Origin: Acidobacteriaceae bacterium
Lineage (GTDB): Bacteria; Acidobacteriota; Terriglobia; Terriglobales; Acidobacteriaceae
Assembly: GCA_030040175.1 (NCBI GenBank)
Contig: JASHUF010000156.1
Span: forward strand, 1-8,618
Length of the DNA: 8,618 nucleotides
Direction: 5' to 3'
Both the position numbers and the translations under genes were made by a program. The notes under the pieces were generated by a model. That model saw nothing but the letters and a program-made list of their open reading frames with translations. It ran no database searches and had not been told where the DNA came from. This document shows, piece by piece, positions 1 to 7,025 of the stretch. How positions within the stretch are numbered: position 1 is the stretch's first letter; the number at the start of each line of letters is the position of its first letter.

Positions 1-272
1 GCCATTTCAATGTGCGCCTGCCCGCTCATCATCACCACCGGCGCGGCCACGCCCGCGGTTTTCAGGTCTTCGAGGAAGGCGAGCCCGTCGCGGCGCGGCA
101 TCACCACGTCGCTCAGAATCAGGTCGAAGCGCTGCTCGCGGGCGATTTCCAGGGCGCGCGTTGCATCGTCGCACACCACGGCTTCATGGCCGGCAAGCCG
201 GAAGGCGCGGGCAAGCGACGCCAGCGTGTTGGCCTCATCATCGACAATAAGGATGGTCGCCTTCGTGCTCAT
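1..272 (-). CDS. Response regulator, N-terminal receiver domain (partial, probably NtrC-type)
   Basis: Only the first 90 codons are in the window; the gene continues past base 1. The visible part is a CheY-like receiver domain. It has the acidic pair D11-D12 after a hydrophobic first strand (ILIVDDE), the phosphoacceptor D55 in LILSDVVMP, and the conserved S83 in VVMMSG at the end of strand 4. The lysine of strand 5 and any output domain lie outside the window. The ATG at 272 overlaps the stop of the upstream histidine kinase gene in an ATGA arrangement, so the two are translationally coupled and almost certainly cognate partners. The kinase is NtrY-like, and such kinases usually pair with NtrC-type regulators (receiver, AAA+ sigma-54 activator, Fis-type helix-turn-helix). 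The receiver identity is seen directly; the NtrC type is inferred. Confidence 0.93.
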   Translation of the reverse strand, partial: MSTKATILIVDDEANTLASLARAFRLAGHEAVVCDDATRALEIAREQRFDLILSDVVMPRRDGLAFLEDLKTAGVAAPVVMMSGQAHIEM

Positions 273-2083
273 GCATCCGCCCTGGGCAGCATGATGATAA
301 ATGCCGCGCCGCCGCCCGCGCGGCTCTCCACGGAGATGGTCCCCGCGTGGTCGGCCACTACCGATTGCACAATGGCGAGGCCGAGACCGGTTCCATGCTG
401 CTTGGTCGTATAGTACGGCGTGAACAGCCGCTCGCACTCTTCCGGCGTCAATCCCTCGCCGGTATCGGCCACGCGGAGTTCGATCTTGTCGCCGAGCGGC
501 CGCGCGGAGAGCGTGAGCGTGCCACCGTTGGGCATGGCATCGATCGCGTTCAGCACCAGGTTCGAAAGCGCGCGGTGCAGCAGCTCCGGATCGGCCCTGA
601 GCGGCATAGGAGCATCGGCAACCTCAACCTTGAACTCGATCGCGGTTGCGGGGCCGATCGCCTGTGCGTGGAGAGAGCGCACGCGCGCAACCAGGTCCTT
701 CGCATCGATCCGCTCCAGCTCCGGCTTGGGCATCTTGCTGAAGTCGCTGAAGCGGCCGATGATCTTCTTGAGATTCGCAATCTCCGCGCTCAGTGTGCTC
801 GTGCTCTCGCGAAAGACCTCATCGAACTCTTCCGGCGGCAACTCGCGCGCCCGCACCAGGTTTTCGACCGTAAGCTGCAGGGGGAAGAGCGGATTCTTCA
901 GTTCGTGCGCCAGCCGCCGCGCCAGCTCGCGCCACGCGGCCACGCGCTCGCTCTGGATGAGCCGTTCGCGCTGGTCGGCAAGCTGTGCGGTCATGTGATT
1001 GAAGCTGCGCGCCAGCGCACTCACCTCGTCGCGGCCGCGCTCGCGCACGCGCACGTCCCAGTTGCCGCCGGCTACTTCTCCGGCGGCGCGCGCCAGTTGC
1101 TCGATGGGCCGCGAAAAGCGCGCCGCGGTCCAAAGACTGAAAGCGATGGCAAGCAAAATGCCGCCGGCGGCCACGCCGTAAGCGATGGCGCGAATATGCT
1201 GCTGCGCTTCCACCATGCCGGCGCGGGAGAGAGCCACAATCAGCACGGCCATCACCGCGCCCGACTGGTTCTTGAGCGGAATGGCGGTTGCGTTCAGGCT
1301 GTCTTCGCGCCGGCCGGTGGGATTGACGATGCCGTTCGTCTGCGCTCCTGACTTGAGCGCCGCATCAATGAGGCGCTGGTAATACGCCGCGCCCGGCAAA
1401 CTGCCGTCAACCCCGAGAAGCCGCGTGGGATCGAATACGGGGGCAGCGGAGCTGGTTGCGCCCGTGGCCAGGTTCACGATCGCAGCCATATTCGCATCGC
1501 CGTACAAGCCGATCTGCATGCCCGGCGCCGCAGGAAGATCGGCGAGAAAACCTTGATCGAGCCGCTCGCCCCCAATGAGCTTGACCTGCGCATCGGAGCC
1601 GCGAACGGCGCGCACCGCAAACAGGCCAAGGGCCGTCGAGCCATCGGGCAGCTCTTCGCGCTTGAGAAACGGCTCCTGCGCTGCGTTTGCCGCGGCGGGC
1701 TCCGCATAGCCGAAGCGCGCCGGCCACTGCGCGGAGCTGACCACGTTGCCGTCCGGGCCGACAACCTCGAGAAAATCGAGTTGCGCGTCCTGGGCCATGG
1801 TCTGCGCCTCGGTCAGATACGGCGAAGCGTCGCCGGTTTGCACGAGCCCGAGCGCCAGGGCGCGCGCGCTGTCGCTGGCCGCAAGACGATCCACCGCGGC
1901 CGCCACTTCCGCGGAGCGATGCTGAAACTCGCGCTGAAACTGGCTCACGAAGAGCGCCGTTTCCTCCTGGTCGCGCAGCTCGAAGACGCGCCGGATGCGC
2001 ACCAGCACCGTCCATGCCACCGCGGCCACGGCAGCGGCCACGGTAAGCGAGAAAACCAGCAGAAGCTTCTGCCGCAGGCTCAT
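269..2083 (-). CDS. NtrY-like membrane sensor histidine kinase
   Basis: A 604-residue inner-membrane kinase that should sense an extracytoplasmic or membrane signal and phosphorylate the regulator encoded next to it. The order is: membrane segment about 7-28, periplasmic region about 31-297 (size and layout fit a Cache-like sensor), membrane segment about 299-321, HAMP linker about 322-372, then the kinase core. The phosphoacceptor is H393 in LAHELKNPLFPLQLT, close to the NtrY-type H box (HEIKNPLTPIQLS). The ATP-binding lid has the N box NLVLNAIDAM (508-517), G1 DTGEGL (540-545), the F box near LFTPYYTT (553-560) and G2 GTGLGLAI (564-571). All key residues are present. I chose the ATG at 2083 because GAGGA stands six bases upstream, it gives a normal N-terminal membrane helix, and it overlaps the stop of the preceding gene as ATGA. 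An open frame continues to 2482 but would overlap the solute-binding protein gene by 400 bases. The signal sensed is unknown. Confidence 0.95.
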   Translation of the reverse strand: MSLRQKLLLVFSLTVAAAVAAVAWTVLVRIRRVFELRDQEETALFVSQFQREFQHRSAEVAAAVDRLAASDSARALALGLVQTGDASPYLTEAQTMAQDAQLDFLEVVGPDGNVVSSAQWPARFGYAEPAAANAAQEPFLKREELPDGSTALGLFAVRAVRGSDAQVKLIGGERLDQGFLADLPAAPGMQIGLYGDANMAAIVNLATGATSSAAPVFDPTRLLGVDGSLPGAAYYQRLIDAALKSGAQTNGIVNPTGRREDSLNATAIPLKNQSGAVMAVLIVALSRAGMVEAQQHIRAIAYGVAAGGILLAIAFSLWTAARFSRPIEQLARAAGEVAGGNWDVRVRERGRDEVSALARSFNHMTAQLADQRERLIQSERVAAWRELARRLAHELKNPLFPLQLTVENLVRARELPPEEFDEVFRESTSTLSAEIANLKKIIGRFSDFSKMPKPELERIDAKDLVARVRSLHAQAIGPATAIEFKVEVADAPMPLRADPELLHRALSNLVLNAIDAMPNGGTLTLSARPLGDKIELRVADTGEGLTPEECERLFTPYYTTKQHGTGLGLAIVQSVVADHAGTISVESRAGGGAAFIIMLPRADA

Positions 2084-3444
2084 GGCGCATCCTCGAGCGA
2101 CGCGGAAGCGAGATCGGGCGTGCCGTCGGCCAGCAACACGAAATCGCGAACCCGCGGACCGAGGGCGTAGGCGCGGGGAAGATCGAGCAGGGGAAGGAGC
2201 GTGCTGCGCGCGAGAAAGTCGTGCTCCGCGCGGTAGAGCGCGGCAGGAGAAGCGTCCGCAACCGTCGCTTGCTCTCCCTCCGCATGCAACAGAATTTCCA
2301 TTGCCGCCGCGGGATCGGAGCCATGGAGCGGAAGCAGGCGGAGCGCCAGGTCGGGGTGCTGCGGCGCTTTGAGAGCAACTGCCTGCACATCGAATCCCGC
2401 TTCCCGCAGGTTCAGGGCGATGCGTTGCGCAGCCAGCTGCATCGCGCCATCGCCTTCGTAGCCGAGCGTGAGCGGCGGGCACGCCAGGCCGCCGCGCAGC
2501 TCATGGGCCTTGTCCAAATCGCGATCGGCGGGAAAGAGGAACGCGTAGCCGGTGAGCTCCTGCGGCAAAAGGCTCGCCGTGATCTCGCCCTGCTTTTGAA
2601 AGATCACATTGGACAAGGCGCTGCGATCAACCGCTTGTGCGATCGACGCACGCAGCATGGGGTTGGCGAGTGCGCCGGTCCCGGCAATCTTGAGCGCCAG
2701 CAGTTCCGCCGCCGGCGATACGACGACGGTGAGCCGCTGCTGCTGCGCCTGGCGCAAATCCTCCGCCGGAACCTCGACCACATCGGCGCGGCCCAGGCTC
2801 AGGTCGAGCCACTGGTCGCGAATAGACTTTCCCGTTGCCACTTCGATTTTGTCGGCAAAGGCGCGTCCGCCCCAGTAGCCCTCGTTCGCACTCAGCTCCA
2901 CCAGTTGCGGGCTCGAATGCGCAGCCAGCTGATATGGACCTGTGCCGATGCAGCAAGCCGGCGCTGTCCCGTCTGCGGTACCGGCAAGAGAGATGAGAAA
3001 CTGCTTTTCCGCCAGCAGCCAGGGCAGGTTCGGCATGGGCGAGTCGCCGACAAACACCACCGACGAGCCCACGGCGTGGACCTGGGTCCAGGGGCAATCC
3101 CCGTTGCAGGCGAGATTCAGAGAAGCGACCACGCGGTCGGCCGTGAGCGGATCGCCGTTGTGAAATTGCACGCCCCGCCGAAGCGAGAACTCCCAGCGAT
3201 GACTCCCATCGTCGGCGGTCCAATTCGTCGCCAGCGCGGGCTGAAGGGCGCCATCGGCGCCGAAGCGCGTGAGCCCGTCGAGCAGCAGATGAAGCACCGT
3301 GGCGTCCGATGAGGTGATTCCGTCGCCGGCGATCTCCACGCGCAGCGTGCCGCCGTAGTGCGGACGCGTCCTTCCCCAGGCGCAGATCCCAACCAGGGCC
3401 AGAAAAACACTAATTGCACAGCGCCGAAACACGCACCACCTCAT
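2080..3444 (-). CDS. Extracellular solute-binding protein, family 5 (peptide/nickel type)
   Basis: A 454-residue exported protein of the DppA/OppA-like family, which normally captures peptides, nickel or other solutes in the periplasm for an ABC importer. The N-terminus has basic residues and a hydrophobic stretch (about 9-23) ending near AWG, a plausible signal peptide; no clear lipobox is seen. The mature start HYGGTLRV is typical. The family signature spans 83-109: WEFSLRRGVQFHNGDPLTAD. GTGPYQL (167-173), NEGYWGG (187-193) and the AVDRSAL segment near 271 also match the family. It is somewhat short, since members are often 500-540 residues; the C-terminal lobe seems compact. The ATG overlaps the upstream gene by 35 bases and has no good ribosome-binding site, so it may depend on coupling; a GTG four codons in is an alternative start. 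The stop overlaps the kinase start (ATGA). No permease or ATPase gene is in view, so a sensory role with the kinase is possible. Confidence 0.9.
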   Translation of the reverse strand: MRWCVFRRCAISVFLALVGICAWGRTRPHYGGTLRVEIAGDGITSSDATVLHLLLDGLTRFGADGALQPALATNWTADDGSHRWEFSLRRGVQFHNGDPLTADRVVASLNLACNGDCPWTQVHAVGSSVVFVGDSPMPNLPWLLAEKQFLISLAGTADGTAPACCIGTGPYQLAAHSSPQLVELSANEGYWGGRAFADKIEVATGKSIRDQWLDLSLGRADVVEVPAEDLRQAQQQRLTVVVSPAAELLALKIAGTGALANPMLRASIAQAVDRSALSNVIFQKQGEITASLLPQELTGYAFLFPADRDLDKAHELRGGLACPPLTLGYEGDGAMQLAAQRIALNLREAGFDVQAVALKAPQHPDLALRLLPLHGSDPAAAMEILLHAEGEQATVADASPAALYRAEHDFLARSTLLPLLDLPRAYALGPRVRDFVLLADGTPDLASASLEDAP

Positions 3445-4675
3445 ATTGGTTTTCGGGCGTCCGCGCTGCGGCGTAGACGCTCTTGAAATCGGGCGCGGAC
3501 CACAGGGCGGTGACGGTTCCGTTCATCGCCAGCGGCGGGCTCACGGGCGCGGCTTCGAGGGCGGGCAGCTCGTACGCGCGCAAACTGTCGCTGGCGGCCT
3601 CGCCGGAGCCCGTCACGATCACCTGTGTTCCCGCGCCGCATCCCGAGCGCAGCAGGGCCAGGTCGCTGCCCCAGTCGCGCGCGCCGGCCACGGCTTCCAG
3701 CTTCTCGTTCTCTGCCAGCTCCACCTTGCCGTCAATGGTGTCCAGCAGAAGCGCGCCGCTCCCGGCAGCGCGCGGGAGCAGGATAGCCGCATAAAATGCC
3801 GGCAAATCGACGCCGACGCCGGGCGAAATCACGCCGGTAAAGTAATCGCGCGCGGCGTTGTAAAAAGCTTTGAGGATCGCGGGCGCGTTTGCCGCCGCAC
3901 TCGCGGATCCGGCCTGGGTGGGCGGTTGCGCGGGCGATTGAATGATTGGCGCCGGCGCAGCTGGCCAGGGATCGTCGCTGGGATTGCACGCCACGATCCA
4001 CTTTGCGCTCACGCCCGTCTGAGGCCAGCTCCCCGCGCAATGCGCACCGGGCAGCCAGGCCTCGAACCCCGCGCCATCGGCCGGGGGCTCAAGAATCCCG
4101 CGCGGATCGCGCGCCATCGGCGCCCGGCCTTCCAGGCTCATGCGCGTCTGCTCCTGCCATCCCTGAGCCGCGTGCGCATAAATCACAATCGTGTCCGGCT
4201 CGAGCACGACCAGGTTGTTTGCACCTTCGAGCGCAGCCAGCACCGGCTCCGGTTCGCTGACCACCGGCTCGCTGCGCAGCAGCAACTCTCCGGCCGCGGG
4301 CGCGGGCTGCGGCTCGTCGGCGGCGAGGCTCACCATCGCCACCTGCGTCTCGTTGCCCTCGGCAATCTCGGCCACCCAAAGACGGTTGCGCGCGTTGGCG
4401 CTCAGGGTGACACGCACCATGTTGGCGTTTTCCGCGCCGGAGACTGTGACACCGCGCTGCTTCAGATCCTGCTCCAGAATTCGTCGAATGGCCGGAATCG
4501 ACTCGTTGGGTATCGAGGAAAGATTGCGGACGGACAACTGAGCCTGCCCCGGACCCAGTATGTCCGCAATCTGCGCGGCGAGCGCCGCTGCCGGCTGATC
4601 CCATGGGCCCGGCGCAGCGATAGCGGCCGGCGCCAGGAGCGTCGTAATCGCCGCGATCAGGCCAAGCCTCCTCAT
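3410..4675 (-). CDS. Secreted conserved protein of unknown function
   Basis: A 421-residue protein that I cannot assign to a named family. Residues 1-20 form a clear Sec signal peptide ending in AIA, with cleavage likely before APGPW. Residues about 30-118 look like a compact alpha/beta domain (an amphipathic helix, LSVRNLSSIP, a helix near 60-74, then strands MVRVTLSANARNRLWVAEI and QVAMVSL). Residues about 130-421 are rich in short strands with W, G and P, for example VVLEPDTIVIYAHAA and the C-terminal ALWSAPDFKSVYAAAR. This resembles beta-propeller blades, but that is only an impression. A Pro/Ala/Gln-rich linker lies around 236-264. There are four cysteines in the second half (213, 230, 346, 420). 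An upstream ATG at 4696 exists, but the ATG at 4675 has GAGAGAGG placed correctly before it and sits a normal distance from the -10 box at 4713-4718. It is the first gene of the operon and overlaps the next by 35 bases. Confidence 0.85.
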   Translation of the reverse strand: MRRLGLIAAITTLLAPAAIAAPGPWDQPAAALAAQIADILGPGQAQLSVRNLSSIPNESIPAIRRILEQDLKQRGVTVSGAENANMVRVTLSANARNRLWVAEIAEGNETQVAMVSLAADEPQPAPAAGELLLRSEPVVSEPEPVLAALEGANNLVVLEPDTIVIYAHAAQGWQEQTRMSLEGRAPMARDPRGILEPPADGAGFEAWLPGAHCAGSWPQTGVSAKWIVACNPSDDPWPAAPAPIIQSPAQPPTQAGSASAAANAPAILKAFYNAARDYFTGVISPGVGVDLPAFYAAILLPRAAGSGALLLDTIDGKVELAENEKLEAVAGARDWGSDLALLRSGCGAGTQVIVTGSGEAASDSLRAYELPALEAAPVSPPLAMNGTVTALWSAPDFKSVYAAARTPENQYEVVRVSALCN

Positions 4676-4679
4676 TGTC

Positions 4680-4687
4680 TTCCTCTC
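4680..4687 (-). promoter_or_regulatory. Ribosome-binding site deciding the start at 4675
   Basis: On the minus strand a GAGAGAGG-like purine run ends a few bases before the ATG at 4675. The in-frame ATG at 4696 has no such run and would lie only about ten bases from the predicted transcription start. Confidence 0.6.
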
Positions 4688-4712
4688 TCTGTGCATTTTC
4701 GCGTTTGCGCGG

Positions 4713-4718
4713 ATTATA
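4713..4718 (-). promoter_or_regulatory. Sigma-70-type -10 box for the secreted protein / SBP / kinase operon
   Basis: The minus strand reads GGTATAATCCG here, a perfect TATAAT, in an otherwise GC-rich gap. The transcription start would fall near 4706, about 30 bases before the chosen ATG at 4675. The -35 region (around 4736-4742, CCGTCC/ACCGTC) is a poor match to TTGACA, so the promoter may be weak or need an activator. Confidence 0.6.
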
Positions 4719-4752
4719 CCGTTCGCAGCAGGCTCGGACGGTTTGAGAGCGA

Positions 4753-4793
4753 GGAGCTTCCGGCCGCTCGCGTTCCGCGGCCGGAAAGCCTCC
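4753..4793 (-). terminator. Inverted repeat after the SPFH gene, possible transcription end
   Basis: TTCCGGCCG (4758-4766) pairs perfectly with CGGCCGGAA (4778-4786) around an 11-base loop, and further imperfect pairing extends the arms to 4753 and 4793. It begins 13 bases past the SPFH stop codon, the right place for a terminator. On the minus strand no T-run follows it, so it is not a classical intrinsic terminator; it could be an RNA 3'-end stabiliser or an operator for the downstream operon. Confidence 0.4.
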
Positions 4794-4805
4794 GCACCTC
4801 CGCGC

Positions 4806-6149
4806 TCACTGTTGTCCGCCCGGCGCGGGCGCGGCCTGTTGATCGCTGTCCATCTCCTGCTTCACGGCCGGATTGGTCCCCATGCCCTTAAAGACATCGT
4901 TGGCAAAGAAGAATTTTCCGTCCGACGGCACCATCACCAGCTGAATCTTGTCTGAGAGTTTTTCCGCCACAATCTTGTCGATGAGCAGCGGCGACTTGTT
5001 CAGCAGCGTGGCTTCGCTGGCCATGCGCTCGGCGTCGGCCGCAGCCACCACCTTGATGCGGTTGGCTTCGGCATCGGCCAGCAGGTTGCGCCGTTCCAGT
5101 TCGGCTTTGCTGTCGATCACCTTGGCCTGCGCATCGGCGTCGGCATTTTCAATGGTCGCTTCCTTGCGCGCTTCCGCTTCCAGCTTGCTCTGCTCGATTT
5201 GCTTTTCCTTGAGCGGCAGCGTGTACTGCATCGCGTCTGCCTCGCCCTTGGCCTCAACCACCTTCGATTGCGCGTCGCCCTCGGCTTCCTTCACCTTCTG
5301 CGCTTCCTCGGCCTCGGTCTGCAGCTCGGCAATCTTCACCTGCTTCTGCTGGATGTCGGTATCGACGGCCATCTGGTCGTCCTGCTGCTCCTTGAGCAGA
5401 AGGCCTTCCAGCCCCTGCGCGTACTCGGGCGGAAGCTGGATATCGGAGAGCATCACTTCTTCCACCACGATGCCGTCCTCGGCCAGCTTTTTGGTGATCA
5501 TGCCTGCGGCGCGCGAGCGCACTTCCTCGCGCTTGCTCGAGAAGATTTCGCGCACTGTGTACTCCGGCGCCAGGTCGCGCCACGCGCTGGCCACCACCGG
5601 AGGCACCAGCTCCTTGTCCGCCGGCTGCGGCAGATGCGCCTGCACGCTGGCGAGCTTGTTGGGATCGAGCCGGTAGCGCACCGTGATGCCGAGCCCGATG
5701 TTGAGGCCCTCCTTGGACTGCACCGTCAGGCCAGCATTCGCCGCCGGCTTCTTTCCGCTTTCGTCCAGCGTTCCCGCGGTGAAGAGATGGTCGCGCAGAT
5801 CGAAGGTCTGCACGCTGTCAACCAGGGGCGCAATGAAGTGCACGCCGGGATAAAGCGTGCCCGGCACCGTGCCGCTGACCTGGCTGATGCGCACGCCGCC
5901 CATGCCGCTGGGCACCACCACAATGCTGCCCGCAATGAGCAGCGGCACGCAGGCGGCAAGGGTGAGCGCCACCGCGCTGCGCCAGTTAACTTCCTTGAGT
6001 TCCGCCAGGGGTTTCTGTGCGGTTTCGTCTGCGCCGGTCTTCTGGCGCATCCATTGAATGCGCATCCAAAGACCGTAGAGGGGAATGGCCGCGGCTGCCA
6101 TGAGCAGGGCCACTCCCAAAAGATTCAACAACAGCTTCAGTGCCAGCAT
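4806..6149 (-). CDS. SPFH/band 7 (prohibitin/flotillin-like) membrane protein
   Basis: A 447-residue protein of the stomatin/prohibitin/flotillin superfamily, which forms large rings or scaffolds on the membrane and influences microdomains, proteases or envelope integrity. Two hydrophobic segments are visible, about 5-28 and 58-79, separated by a charged linker. The SPFH domain follows (about 80-240), with typical elements VVVPSGMGGVRIS, LYPGVHFIAPLVDSV, DLRDH, LNIGLGITVRYR, a YTVREIFSSKREEVR helix and VVEEVMLSDIQLPPEY. A long Ala/Glu/Lys-rich coiled coil runs about 245-380, then a hydrophobic helix (LLNKSPLLIDKIVAEKL), a strand (IQLVMVPSDGKFFF) and a Gln/Ala/Pro tail. Two N-terminal segments rather than one is less common. 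The ATG at 6149 is preceded by GGGAG about seven bases upstream and overlaps the small upstream gene by 13 bases, implying coupled translation. The family is certain; the specific role is not. Confidence 0.95.
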   Translation of the reverse strand: MLALKLLLNLLGVALLMAAAAIPLYGLWMRIQWMRQKTGADETAQKPLAELKEVNWRSAVALTLAACVPLLIAGSIVVVPSGMGGVRISQVSGTVPGTLYPGVHFIAPLVDSVQTFDLRDHLFTAGTLDESGKKPAANAGLTVQSKEGLNIGLGITVRYRLDPNKLASVQAHLPQPADKELVPPVVASAWRDLAPEYTVREIFSSKREEVRSRAAGMITKKLAEDGIVVEEVMLSDIQLPPEYAQGLEGLLLKEQQDDQMAVDTDIQQKQVKIAELQTEAEEAQKVKEAEGDAQSKVVEAKGEADAMQYTLPLKEKQIEQSKLEAEARKEATIENADADAQAKVIDSKAELERRNLLADAEANRIKVVAAADAERMASEATLLNKSPLLIDKIVAEKLSDKIQLVMVPSDGKFFFANDVFKGMGTNPAVKQEMDSDQQAAPAPGGQQ

Positions 6150-6319
6150 GTCCTGTCTCCCTTCCGGTTCCTGGGCTCTTCTTTTTTCCTGGCCTCCGGC
6201 CGTGGAGCCAGCAGCAGCCGGACCAGTCCTCCCAACGTCAGCTCTTCAAACAGCAGCACCGCTGCCACCGGCAGCAGTACCGCACCCACGCTCGTCAATG
6301 CATCGCAAAGCAGATTCAT
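6137..6319 (-). CDS. Small membrane protein of unknown function (60 aa)
   Basis: Residues about 8-38 are almost entirely hydrophobic apart from two glutamates and an arginine (VGAVLLPVAAVLLFEELTLG then LVRLLLAPR), enough for one membrane helix or a short hairpin. The last 20 residues are strongly charged (RPEARKKEEPRNRKGDR), so the C-terminus is probably cytoplasmic. It is supported as a real gene by a GAGGTG ribosome-binding site five bases before the ATG, by its position 13 bases after the transpeptidase stop, and by a 13-base overlap with the SPFH start. I know no named family for it. Its place in the operon suggests it acts with the SPFH protein in the membrane; that is inference. Confidence 0.7.
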   Translation of the reverse strand: MNLLCDALTSVGAVLLPVAAVLLFEELTLGGLVRLLLAPRPEARKKEEPRNRKGDRTCWH

Positions 6320-6332
6320 CGCCGCACCTCGC

Positions 6333-7025
6333 TCACAGGGCTCCCGCCACGGCCAGCGCGGAAGCTACCGCCGAAACATTCGCTGAGGGCTCTGAAGAGG
6401 CGCTTGCGGCCGCCGCAGCCGGTGCCTCGGGCGCATGCGCAGAAGCCAGTTGCGTCGCCTCCTGCGCCGCTGAAGGCGCAGCCGGATTGCCGAAGATCGC
6501 CGCCGTCTCTTCATCGCGCCGGCCGATCAGCTCCACCGTGTCGCCCACGGCCACCTGCGGGTAGAGCTCTTCGAGATCCGCCCTGGCCATGCGGATGCAG
6601 CCATGCGAGGCAGCCTTGCCGATGGAATGGGGCTCGTTGGTCCCGTGGATTCCGTAGCCGCGAATGCTCAGCCCCATCCAGCGCGAGCCCACCGGATTGT
6701 GCGGTCCCGGAGGAACGAAGCGGCCGTCGTGCGCGTACGTCGGATTCATCACCCGCCGCGCGATGGTGAAGCTGCCCACCGGGCTCGGCGTCGACGGCTT
6801 GCCCACGGCGACGGGGTAAATCTTCTTCACTTGGCCGTCTTCGATCAGCGCCAGCTTGCGGTCTTCGAGACTCACGACGATCTCCGTCTTGCTCGGCGCG
6901 ATTGCGGCCGGCCCTGCCGTGCTGGTCCCGTTCGCCGGCGCCTTCGTGCTTTGTCCCGCCGCGCCTGCCGCCAGAACTGCCGCCATCGCTGCCACTGCCA
7001 ACCGGGTGTGCCTGAGAGCTGCCAT
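6333..7025 (-). CDS. Secreted L,D-transpeptidase, YkuD family
   Basis: A 230-residue exported enzyme. YkuD domains use a catalytic cysteine to make 3-3 peptidoglycan cross-links or attach proteins to the wall. Residues 1-24 form an Ala-rich Sec signal peptide. The catalytic domain spans about 46-168: strands TEIVVSLEDRKLALIEDG and KKIYPVAVGKPSTPSPVGSF, then the signature with H127 in IHGTN and S140-H141-G142-C143-I144-R145. All catalytic residues are intact. A short Thr/Ala/Pro linker (27-45) precedes the domain, and a tail rich in Ala, Ser and Pro (181-230) follows it, perhaps low-complexity surface material. No LysM or other wall-binding domain is seen. I chose the ATG at 7025 because AGGAGAGGGG stands just upstream; the longer frame would begin at a TTG at 7049. 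It is the first gene of a unit with the small membrane protein and the SPFH protein and follows a sigma-54-type promoter. Confidence 0.93.
   Translation of the reverse strand: MAALRHTRLAVAAMAAVLAAGAAGQSTKAPANGTSTAGPAAIAPSKTEIVVSLEDRKLALIEDGQVKKIYPVAVGKPSTPSPVGSFTIARRVMNPTYAHDGRFVPPGPHNPVGSRWMGLSIRGYGIHGTNEPHSIGKAASHGCIRMARADLEELYPQVAVGDTVELIGRRDEETAAIFGNPAAPSAAQEATQLASAHAPEAPAAAAASASSEPSANVSAVASALAVAGAL

Noticed and set aside
347..1351. Long plus-strand open frame opposite the kinase
   Set aside because: Antisense shadow caused by high GC; rich in Arg/His/Ala, with no recognisable domain and no ribosome-binding context.
2084..2482. N-terminal extension of the histidine kinase frame to 2482
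   Set aside because: It overlaps the solute-binding protein gene in another frame, is Arg/Ala/Ser-rich low-quality sequence, and the ATG at 2083 has a ribosome-binding site and precedes a normal membrane helix.
3446..4891. 481-codon plus-strand open frame opposite the secreted protein gene
   Set aside because: Arg/Gly-rich composition without a fold pattern; the opposite strand carries a signal peptide, good ribosome-binding site and coupled neighbours.
5199..6386. 395-codon plus-strand open frame opposite the SPFH gene
   Set aside because: Leu/His/Arg-rich antisense of a coiled coil; the minus-strand SPFH assignment is certain.
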